Below the pieces are notes generated by a model that saw nothing but the letters and a program-made list of their open reading frames with translations, did no database searches and was not told where the DNA came from. Below are positions 49,801-60,800 of a stretch of DNA of 64,000 bases, in pieces; position 1 is the first letter of the stretch, and each line of letters starts with the position of its first letter. This stretch comes from Progne subis subis (lineage: Eukaryota; Chordata; Aves; Passeriformes; Hirundinidae). Position numbers and translations under genes: made by a program. Where the stretch lies: contig JAKJHU010000033.1 in NCBI GenBank assembly GCA_022316685.1, positions 3,462,321 through 3,526,320 on the forward strand. Reading direction: 5' to 3'.

Positions 49801-52599
49801 TTTGTGTTTTTACCTAATCAGATAGACACCATGCATGTAGCATCCTTAACGTTAAGAGGTTCCAAAGATCAAAGGTGCCTTCCCTCCTGCTTCGTCTCAC
49901 AAGGAAAAGATATGATAGCAGAGCATAGTGAGGTGGTGGAAAAGCCTTCAGGAATGTGTTGTACTGATACAGTAACTAGAACAGATGTTTCTCTATCTAT
50001 CAGAAAAACACAGCTGCTCTGAAAATAAATTACAGACTTTTCACAGACTAAAAAGAGATTTACAGCACAAAAAGCTCCACATCATTCAGCTGCAACCATA
50101 GAGACAGGAGACTAATTAGAGCAAATCTAGAGCAGATTTTCCCTTTTTCCAAACAAGAAGTGCTCACATCACTTGCAAACAAACTGCTCTTGGTACATGC
50201 TCCATGTTATCCTGGGGTCGTGTTCTCACAGCCCCGGCTCCCTGAATGCTGTAGCTGTGGCGAGAACGTCTGTGGATATTAGTGTCATTATCTCTAAGAA
50301 AGCATCACTAATTATGTCATTAAGAATCTGGTATATTTTTTTCCTAAAAATTCATTGCTTTGTAGCCATCCCTCCCCCGAGTTCAATTTGGTGATATTCT
50401 ATAGACACGCGGTGTTGTATCACAGCTCTGTGAACATATTCTATATGAAAATTTAGATAATAACACAGCTAAGTATTCCACACCATGCAGGACAATCCTT
50501 TTTCATCATCCGCTGGGACTTTGTCCTGTAATGCTCCGCACATTTATCTTATTCAAGCAAAATATAGATGGTTGAAAGATACCCAGAAATAAAAGGTCAC
50601 ATTAAAGAAGCAAGAAATATTGCCTTTTCCCCCAAGAACAACGAAGCATCTAGTAAATCCTTAGTAATGAAGAAACAATAAATTTGTGCCAGTATACACT
50701 GGCCTTGTGAGAGGGAAAAGTTAAATTACTGCCATGTGACTTGGTGACACTAATCCCCAGACAGCTGGAGGAAGCTGTCTGCCTGGTTGCTCATTCTCAT
50801 TCTTTGGCTTCAGTGGAAGATGAATTGAGAAGAAAGGGAAAGTCCAGATTCAAATCCATCATTCACCAGCCCCTTTTCTGAACCAAAATCATTAGGTTGC
50901 CTTCAGGATTTGTCACCACTTGCCAGCTGGTCTGGATGCCCAGGTGTTTTGTTTGGGAGTCATTCCATAAGGCCCCGCTGCCCCACGTGTCCTGACAGGC
51001 TGGTATCAACCCTCTCTGAACATTTGTGCAAACACTGGCACACACCTTCCCCTCATAGCTTGCAGAAAAATGGAAAAAAATCTAATCTGTAGGCGGTCAA
51101 ACTCTCTAGCTCTGTGCCACTGCGTGCTGCAGTGCATAGAGGAGCAGGCAATGTGTATCTGGCTCTGCCGGAGCAGCGCTACCCATTTGTAAGCTGGGAT
51201 GGGGTTTGAGTTACTGTACAATCTTCCCAAGTGGATTAAGCACTGTAGATATCAAATATAAATCCATGCAGGAGAAAGACAACAGGAAGAAAAAAAATTC
51301 TTTGCACCCTCACCTAGAAAAACAGATGGATGTATTGGAAGAAGTCTGTGGGAGTTAGTCACTGTCTCAAGTTGATCATGAGAAATCTTGTAGGCCCATT
51401 AGAAAAAAGCTCTGCAATAGGAAGGGGCCATCATCAGAATTCCTTGTCCACAGTTAATTGTCATACCTGTTAATTTGTCTTTACAAAGCTAAAAAGGAAT
51501 TTCACCTGGTGTAAGAAAAATACTTTATTTATATCTTTGTCCATAACTACTCAGATATGATGAAATTGTAACAGATTTTGAGGGAAGACAGATTTCTAGG
51601 AAGGCATTTCTAGGGAATTCCAAGAATAAAGCAAGCAATCATAGCAGTGGCATTTTCTTTAAGTTATAGGAGCCTTTTGTAGTAACTTTAAGGCTTGATT
51701 CAGTGAACTACTGAGGCATACCCCGCTTGTGCACAGCATTTTCATTTCCTTGACTTTTGCCAAGGATTTACTGCTCTCTGAAAGACCAAATTATTAGAAA
51801 GAGAGTTACCTACAGTGGGAACATCTGTTCATTTCATCAGAGAATTATCCTTCCTGAAATATTTTCAGCTGTATTTCATCCTAATTTAGCTATCACATGG
51901 TGCATGATAGTCAATGAGATACTCCCCAGCTTTTGAAATAGAGTTTTTCACTCTGATCTCTGTCCGCAAATTTGTTTCATGCATTAGACCACCAAGCTGC
52001 CTACCTAATGAACAACAGAAAGGACACACGCAGTTTTTCACGAGGAGAGATACAAAATCCTTCATGACCAGACTCCCTGCCAGGCTTTGGGAATCCCATT
52101 GAATTTGAAAGCAGTGAAATCATTCCAGATTCCTAGGGCCATATATAATTTCAGTAGATACATCAGTCTCATTAGTTTATTGGTCGTGTCTTCCAGTTTT
52201 GTAAATTGGCCTGAATACTAAAATTCTGCATTAATGTGGCTGCCAAACCAGTCTCTGTCAGTTCACCCTGTCTTATCCTCCTGGTAGACCTCGCCTGCAG
52301 CTGTTTAAGCCCCTGTGCTTTCTCCTTAAGGAGCCACCGGGTTTCAGCATGGGATTACACGTAAGATCTCACTGTAACTTTGTACTCTGCAGTGGTTTGC
52401 TTTATGTCACTGCCTTCTGCCATGGAATTCAGTTTTTTTCTCTCTTCACTGTAAGTTACTTACCTTGACGGGCTCAAGGATCCTATTTGTGTTGTCTGAA
52501 ATTTTGCAAGGTGGGGCCCCACACTCATCCTATGCCCATCCCATTGCTTTTCCACCTCTGTCACCTCCTCTGCAGAGCTCCTACATAAATGAGAAAAAT
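49801..52599. other. Noncoding stretch
   Basis: No gene recognised. A 9-bp perfect hairpin (CAGACAGCT / AGCTGTCTG, 6-nt loop) lies at 50758-50781. Open frames reach 90 codons without protein-like features. A good minus-strand donor sequence (CAAG then GTAAGT) lies at 52455-52466, but no acceptable acceptor accompanies it. Confidence 0.55.
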
Positions 52600-52965
52600 C
52601 TTATGATTAGTCCCACAATGTAAAATCTTTTTTATCTCAAATTTCATTCCATTTCTATTACCTCCCTGAAGGTCACTGAGCTCGTTTGAACAATATCCTA
52701 ATGCTTCTCTGTACTGCTGTCTCCAAATTTTGTACCATCAGCAACTTCCTAGAGCACCAAAGTCCCTGATGTAAATATTACACAAAACTGAGCATAAAAC
52801 CAGTTGTTAGGTAACTTGGCTAGGAGTTTACTTCCAGTTTAAACCTTTGCCATTTAATAGTCTCTTTTATTCAGTTTTTTCATTTTTCAACACTGTCTTT
52901 TTCTTAACACACAAATCGTCATGTACTCCTGCACCAAATGCTTTAATGAAAAAGAAAAATTAGCT
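52600..52965 (-). mobile_element. Ancient CR1/L3-clade LINE relic, antisense, RT core
   Basis: On the minus strand 52748 to 52719 reads EVADGTKFGD, matching the FADDTKLG catalytic box with the second Asp changed to Gly. Just upstream in that orientation (52801 to 52770) is a frameshifted counterpart of GSVLGPVLFNI followed by a piece like IYIxDL. Sequence at 52635-52700 parallels the segment after the catalytic box, and 52830-52960 the part before the GVPQGS box. Identity is low and the frame is broken, so it is inactive. Whether 52200-52600 also belongs to it is unclear. Confidence 0.72.
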
Positions 52966-53326
52966 CTGCTTTTTGTTTGTGTAGGGGCATGTTTATGCAT
53001 ATAAAATATTATATTTGCTTAGTATGAACCAAATTTTAGAAAGTCTAGGTTGTGTTGCCCTGATTGCTCTTTAAATCCAGGCCTTCATTTGTTTGTTTTT
53101 TCCTCCAAATATGTTCTGAGCCTCTATACACAACGGGGCTCAGTTCAGGTAGCTAGACATTTCTTTCAGTGTCAATGGCTATGCCATTCATAAAAAGGGA
53201 TATTTAGTTACACCAATTTCATTAACTTCTCATAATTTCTGTTTTATCTGTTATGAGGATGGTTGATGTCTCTTCATTTTATGATCTTGTATTACACTAC
53301 ATTGTAGTTATTCAATAAAGAGTAAG

Positions 53327-53369
53327 GTAGGTTTGGTTGGTTGGTTGTTTTTTGTTTCTTTTTTTTTAA
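53327..53369. repeat. (GGTT)n / T-rich low-complexity tract
   Basis: GGTAGGTTTGGTTGGTTGG, then TTGTTTTTTG and a T-run. It is of the same class as the other G/T tracts. Confidence 0.85.
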
Positions 53370-54840
53370 TAAAGATTGAAGATGCTTGGAGTGTATTGCC
53401 CTGGTATCTGCAATAGAATAGAGTGTCATGTGGAATTTTGGTCTCTTTCTACTTTTGGGGGAATAGGACAGATTTGCTAATGGAAAAAAAAAATGAAACA
53501 AAGAAGACACAAAAATAATGATGTTTTGAATTACTGCAAATTAATATAATCTCCAATGATCTGACTAGTTAATTTTTTTTCCTCAAAAACATTGTAATCA
53601 AGAAATAGTGCAGATTTTTGTTCATGCATTGTTTCTGTTATTTTATGTTCTATAATTCTACATTAGAATTTCTGTAGAAAAAAATTATTTCTATTGAATG
53701 GAATATTTATCCAGTACGATAAACAAACATCTCAAACCAATGGATATTCTTCAATCTGGGAATCAAGATAAATCGAAAAACTACAATATGGAAAAATTAT
53801 ACTACAAGAACAATGGGAGCTTAATAAAAATGCCTAAGTCACTGCAAAGATAGCAAAGAAGCAACCTATTTTAGACAGGGAATCTCTTCTCTTTGAGACA
53901 AAACAAGCCTATACTTTCAATGTGTCTCTACTACTGTCTCGTTCATTATTCCATGGCTTATGATCATGTGAAGATTTCAATACCAAACAGCTTCATCTGC
54001 ATATGTCCAGTAGAACTTAGAATAAATTACTTTTCAAGTAGTTTCAATACTTCAGGCTTGTGAACAGAAAGTATCCTGGTACTTCAAGTAAAAAACATTT
54101 CAGATTTGTCCTTCATTTTACCTAGAAAATAAAATTAGGAATCAAAACGACAGTGCATCCAGTGTCGAGACTCCCATGATGAAATTAAAAAGATACAGCA
54201 AGCGAATCAGAGTCATCTAACCTGTTTTTAAAAGCAATAAAAATAAATCCCCATCTCCACAAAGGAAGAGGCCTCAAAGATAACCTGCCTCAAAGATGAC
54301 CTTCAAAGGGTGAAAAGAGTCCAAACCTGAGAAGAAGTGCAAGAGCTGAATGCCCCCAATAAGCCAGACTTGCAGAGGTTATTCTGCAGATAGATTAGTA
54401 TAAATTAAGCTTTAAACAACTGTTTATAGTCCTTGCTGAATAGTTCCTGATTTACCATTTTTACCCAGGAAAGCACCAAACAGTTAAGGTAAATTACATT
54501 TAATCTTGATGTGGAGAGATTCATACAGCTCTAGGGTTTAAAACAGAATGTTGTAAAATGTTCACATAACTTACCAGCACAGTGCTCCTGTAATATGCCT
54601 GTGTGGAGTTTCTGCACAGCTTAAGTGTCTGTCATGCAAATTAAAATTGTCATTTGAAGAGAGATAATAGAACTGATGTGCAAGTGCCTCCTGATTGCTG
54701 ATGCCAGACTTTGGTAGACTTTGTGGATTTAGGCAATACCAGACTGTTCTTTAAAGGTTTCGAATTTAAAGTAAAAGAGTAATCTCAGAAGAGAACAGAA
54801 AAGTCTTCCTGAAATTTGGGTTTGATACGGAGAACTTCAT

Positions 54841-54895
54841 ATGTGTGTGTACATATACACATTCACGTGTATAAATGTATATATTTACACATATA
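54841..54895. repeat. Alternating purine-pyrimidine AT/GT block
   Basis: ATGTGTGTGTACATATACAC is followed by CACGTGTATAAATGTATATA and TTTACACATATA. It contains the inverted pair TATACAC / GTGTATA. Alternating composition of this kind can adopt Z-DNA or cruciform forms; no function is implied. Confidence 0.7.
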
Positions 54896-57559
54896 AACCT
54901 GTTGTTTCCTCTCCTCAATAACTTTGAATCCTTTAAATTAAACATTTAAATACAGCACTGAAAAAAACAGTAGCTGAGAACAGGATAAATACAAAAAGAG
55001 CTGATACCAAAAGCACAATATAAGTAAAATGAATGGGCTATTGAAAGGTAAGGTAAACTGCAGGCATTTCTTTCATCCTCCAGTTCTCACTTTTGTTTAG
55101 CCAGCTAAAGATGTATTCTTAAAATATCGTAAATACTTCCACTCCAACTGCCTATGTGATCTATGCTCTCATTGAACTATTCAGCTGGCTTTAAGGGTGG
55201 GACATTTTCCTGGGACATCAGTGTTCTTTCAGAAACAGGGTTCCTTTCTTTGCTGAGTCCTTTTTCATTTTCCTTCTAGCACAGACAGCCGGGAGAGAAA
55301 AAGATCAACATGAAGGCAACTCATTTTTTCCTTTGGTTACTTATTAGGAAGGATGTGGGAAAGGCCTGGATGAATTGTTACTTTTGAAGCTGGTACTGTG
55401 GAATGGATATCTTATAATTAGAGACTGATCATATCCACATGCTGAGACAATGGGGTGATGCATTCTTTACAAATATGCAAGAAGCAGGTTCCTCTAGTGC
55501 TTTTGTATTCATACAGTCAGTTGTTCTGCCCTCTCTAGGAAGGGGCAGGGAGGTACAGCAAGGGAGTCTGACCCTCAGAATGGTTTACAGAACTGCCAGT
55601 CCCCTCAATTACCCTGCTCACATATGGGGAGCTCAGAGAAACGTATCACATAATAATATGCTTGTCTCTCATTCAGTCTAGGAGGATCATTATCTCCGGA
55701 GTTAATAGTACAATATTTAACGCAGCAGAGTGTATTTAGAGTTGCTATTAAACAACAATATTGAACTAAGCAATAACCAGCCCTTGTCTCAGCTATTTAT
55801 GATTGCATGGATATATTATACGCATCACTGGCTTTCTCTTCTGGCATCTGTAAACTCTTCTGGCTGGTTAAATGTTCCAGCACTGACACTAGAAGCAGCA
55901 ATCACTACATGCCGATCCGCTACTAATCATGGAGACAGATCCAACACCTAGGGTCACCTTCCTTTGTCCACAACGCATTCTAATTTTTCTAAAACAAGGT
56001 TTATCCTGGTAGCAAGAGAGGGAGGAAGGGGAGGAAGGAGAGCTCTGCTTGGTTTCATTGCACCGCTCTGAAAGGAAAGCAAGACAAACAGATAATCATT
56101 TCTCTGACGCAAATGTGCGTGAGATCTTCCCCGGCGCTTATGTCCTGCAAAGGCAGGAAAAATTGAAGTGTACAAAGCAGAGCCTCAGTGCTTCTTCATC
56201 TTGAGTCAAGCCACACTGTGTGCAAGCCATTGCTACAGGCTTCTATCTACATTTAACCATCACTTTTTTCAACTCTTAACAGCTTGTGCTACAGAGCAGA
56301 TGATAGAATACTCCTTCCCAAAACGGAAAACAACTGCACTTCTGTGTCCCTTCACATTGGTTACATATAGTCCCCCAGCTGCCAAGGGACAGCACTGGCA
56401 GGCAAGCTGGTTGTCAATACAGCCCTGCCTACTGGGCTCTCCCGTCACCTTTCTGAAGGAACTCTTCCTTGTAAATTGAGAATACCAAAATCTTGAATTG
56501 TGTGGCTAAAAAGCCTAGGATTGCTACTTCTGCAAGCTAGAGAGGTATAAAACCTGCTGGGCCACATTGATATGTACTTTAGATGGGCTCCCAAATGGTG
56601 TAGGAATTATTTCACTTCCTTAGTTTCCCCTCACTAGTTCAGGTAGATCTGTTATTTTGCCCTTCCTCTGCTTCTGGAATGTCATGTTTTCTGGTTAGCA
56701 CTAAATACCAGTCACGCTCACCACACAGGCAGCCCTATTTCAGGAGGAAGGGTGGACGACATTCCTTCGTCATGAACTTCCACATATACAAACAAATCAA
56801 TATAGAAGTGAGTCAAGAAGGGTTCAGGAACTCATATATTAGTGCTAAGCTGACAAGCAGTTAGCACAGAAATCTTGCTTTTAATTCTCTCCCCTTCCTC
56901 CCCTCACCATAAACAGCCCCAGTCCCACCCACAACCCAATCCTTCACAGCAGTGATTAAAGTGGGAGATCTTTCCTCGAGCAACCTACTGCAGGGGGTAT
57001 CATGGAAATGGCAGATGCAGGAAATTCAGCTGTCATCCTCCTAATGAAAGGCTGCAGTGACGACAAACACAGGCAAATTCATTATGAAAATAAGTGTTTA
57101 TTCTTGATATGGATACTAAATAGATGCCATGCTTTACCTCATCTCCTTTTGCCTGCCCTAGAAAGCTCCAGGCTCTACCCATCATCTGTAACAGGGCAGA
57201 ACCTCCACTGGCAGATACTATGGAGTAAAGATAGTTGATTTGTGTGGAAGGACATAATTTAGATCTTCATTGCACTGAGGCCAGAGACAGAAGTCTATGG
57301 AGAAGGAAAAAAGCCATTGAAATAAATAGTAGATTTACAGGGAGAGGACAATTCAAGGAGAGTCTGGGAGCCAAAAGGCCAGTAGTGATGCTGCAGCCTC
57401 AAAGTCTGAATATTAATAATGGCAACACTTCACCTAGGAATTCCTCTACTCAGCTCAATAACTTGCGGAGTGGTTAGAAGTCCACCTCTTATAAAGAAAT
57501 CTCCTTGCAATTTAAACACTGCAAGCAATGAAAAACCTTCTTCTTCCTCCTTGCAATCA

Positions 57560-57860
57560 ACCAGTGTTGTTAATTACCTCTGCTGTTAAGAAAATAAATC
57601 AGAAATTTGAGGAAAAAAAAAAATCTTATTTTCATTTTTAATTCATGTCGTTTCAATTTCCAGCTACTGTTTCTTGTTATGATTTTGCCTAGAATTAATG
57701 AGCACTTTCCCATCCCTGCACTTTATACTAGAGAGCCCCACTGGAGATAGTTGAAGATTGTGATGAGGTTACCTTTTAACCTTATTATAGACAGAGGCAG
57801 CAAAATCTCTCCTGTGATGCCTCCCCATTCACTTCTTAATGCTGAACTTCAGGGGCCACT
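57560..57860 (-). mobile_element. Ancient CR1/L3-clade LINE relic, antisense, 3' end region
   Basis: Consecutive blocks read as the antisense of the CR1/L3 ORF2 end. They are CTCTGCTGTTAAGAAA (57580-57595), TTTCAATTTCCAGC (57651-57664) followed by TTCTTGTTATGATTTTGCC, then TAATGAGCAC, GAAGATTGTGATGAGGTTACC and TTTTAACCTTATTATAGACA. The order and spacing agree with the corresponding part of the 1325-2790 element (about 1500-1740), which carries the same blocks. No open frame survives. Confidence 0.7.
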
Positions 57861-60800
57861 TCTACAAGTGAGGAAGCAATTTATTCTCTCTGACAATGCA
57901 GGGCTCTCTTGGGGGATTCTGCAATAAGTGCAGAAATGGTGGCTGTTCTTACATACAGAGATCTTCAATACAGGCGAGGGCTGAAATCACCTTCTCTATT
58001 TTATTTACCTCAACATTTAACTTGTTGAAACAACTCTTCTATGCTCAGGTTAAAAAAAAACTTTTAGCCTACACAGGAAAATCCATGCCTCAGCTCTCAC
58101 ATCTCTTGGCCAGCCATTACCCTGCTGCATTAGCAGAAAGAAAACAGATTGGAAATTATGTGAAGGGAGAGTGAAAGTGCAGGTGACACAAGGCAAGAAG
58201 GGTTCAGCTGCAAACCTTAACACTTAAGTTTCTTTCCCTCCTTTTACAATCAGAGGGACTCTTGGACTAAAAAATCCAAAAACTGCACAGGATCCCATAA
58301 AATTAAGCATATAGAATATTGTCAGAGGAATTTATACTGGCCATCTCATTCATCTGAAACAAGTTTACAATGTAGAATTATGTCCTTGGCCTGCTTTCTA
58401 GGCTGCACTGGATAATGTGAATACCAAACACACTGGAGAGTGAAATTAGATTAGAGGTAAATCACTGCAAAGTCCACCCAACAGTATTGGGCCAAGCAGT
58501 GGAATTCAGGACAAAAAGACATAAAGTTCTCCAAAGCAGAGTAGCTAACTTCTAGCATTTGCAGCTCTTTAGAGAAGAGACAGGGGTTTCTTAAGCACAT
58601 CAAAGGTAGGATTCACACACTGAATGGTTTTACATGGTTTTACATAAAACCATGTAAAAATTATGCTTCCGACATCTTAGCCTGGCATCAAAATTTCAGT
58701 TCTAAAACGGGTACATAAAACAAGTGGATTGAACAAGCATGTGATTTTCATAGGGTAGAAAATGATCCTAGCTAACAAACATGCTTTAGAAACGTATGTT
58801 CTTGTTTGTTTAAATTACAGACATAAACCTGCATTGTCAATTTTTTCACATCTCACTCTGGCTTCTCATCCTGAGAGGGATTTTACTAAAATAAGAGTCA
58901 TGTGACTATCAATAATTAATACAAATTTTAAAAGGAACTAACACTCAACAAGCATGTTCTGCCTTTCCCAAGAACAAGAGTTTAATCATGGATATCAATC
59001 CATGAATTCATTATAGTCCCTAGTACGATGCTAAGAAATCATAGCTTAAAAAATAATAATAATAATTATTTTAGTGCTTTGGGACTTATGCAAAATGTTC
59101 CAAAGCTGATATTGTGGGGGAAACTTCACAACTGCTTCAATACGTCTCTCTACAATTCTTAATAAAATCTCAAGTGAAGGCACAGGATGGGAAGTCCTTA
59201 ATCATGTCTGTGATCTTGATTGGCATTGATTTCTCGTCCAGCTGAGAGCTGTTTGTTTCCACAGGGAACACCTATTTTCTCAGAAGTAGGGATGACATCA
59301 ATCCAAGAAAGCAAATGAAGCTAAAATTAGGCATTTTTTTAGCTTGTTTCTGAAAAACCCAATAATTGACAGGAGCATTACTCATCGCAGCATCTGAGGA
59401 GAAAGTCTCCTGAGAGCAATCCCTTTTTTCTCTCCTTTTCAAAAATGCACATATGTTTCCTTTCATTCTTTCCTGTGGGCATAAGGCAGCAAAAAGGAGT
59501 AGAGCTTCTTATACATGTTCACAGTTTAAATGCACTGTACACTTGGATATGAAATCATCGGTTCCAAGTAATGGTAAGCAGACTGTGCACATCCATAGAT
59601 GGTAAGCGATGGAACATGGTGAATTACTTACCACCTCCAGGAGGAAGGAAAACTTCAATGGACACCCCAGGATTATGCACAAGTAGGCAGATGTGAAAGA
59701 GCAAGTTAATGCAATCCAGCCACATTGAACTGATGTAATGTCTCCTGCAACACTGGTGTCACAAAGCCAATTTCATGAGTTAACAGGAGAGAGAGCCTGA
59801 CCTGGAAACATAATTGGCACTGAGAGTTAACCCAAATTAAACCAAAAGATTTTCAATGAGTCTTGGTATTTTTTTTTTCATCCAGCTCCTAGAAAATGTT
59901 TAGCTGCCACCTGGGTGTAACCATGGATAATTCCCATAACTGATCCTGGACCTGGAAACTAAGAACAGGCTTTGGATGGAGTCTACTGGGCTCTGAAACA
60001 ATTCCACCACAATTCAAGGGAAGAAAAGAAAAGAAATAACAAATCTGTCCTGGCTCAACTGTGCAGCTCATGGTTTGTTTGCAGAAAGCACTCACTTTTC
60101 CCAGTGAATGAGATGAACCTGTGAGCTGTTATGTGTCAACTGAACTTTTCATTTCATCTGGAAGTCAGAAGGGATTAGCAGCTACAGCTCCACTCTCAAA
60201 CTGTACATGGCTTGCAATTAGATGGAGTAGATGCACAGGGTGTGTTGCTGTTCTTGGCATTTGTAATCTTCCCAAGCACCCACTTCAGGGTAAAAATCCA
60301 AATAATCCAAGGCAAGAGTTTAACAGGATCCCACCCACCACCCTGTTATTTTATTTTTCAGTTGGTTTTCCTATTATATCTATTTATAAATGTGAGATTC
60401 AGTGAATTGCTATGTCTGGCCTGCTCTGTACCTCTGTAAAGTTAAGCATTCCAATAAGCTGTTGATTTTCATGATGTCAAAGGGAAGTTTATGGAGAAAT
60501 ATAAAATAAAAAACTGTCACATTTTAAGATCTCATAGAGAGAACATTCAGAAAAAAAAATTGCTTCTTGTTTAATCAAACACTTCAGACTTTCAATATCC
60601 AAGATCAGACACTGTCTGATTGATAACAACAGAATTTCTTGATTCTTATGGGGAAATAATTTAAATTTCTTTAATTAAATATATATTTATACTGTACAAT
60701 AATTTGTCTTTCTTTCCATTATCTATTATTCTATCCCATTCCAAAATGAGAAGCTACAAATCATCAGGGCCACACAGATATCAATATTTAATGTTCCTGT

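Larger units (their letters stand above)
52966..57559. other. AT-rich noncoding stretch
   Basis: No gene recognised. It holds a GGTT-type tract at 53327-53369, a GT/AT alternating block at 54841-54895 and a purine-rich G-run patch at 56012-56043. Open frames reach 103 codons (56168-56479 +) with no recognisable domain. Confidence 0.55.

Noticed and set aside
50758..50781. 9-bp perfect hairpin with a 6-nt loop, considered as microRNA or regulatory stem
   Set aside because: Far too short for a pre-miRNA, and such stems are expected several times by chance in 64 kb.
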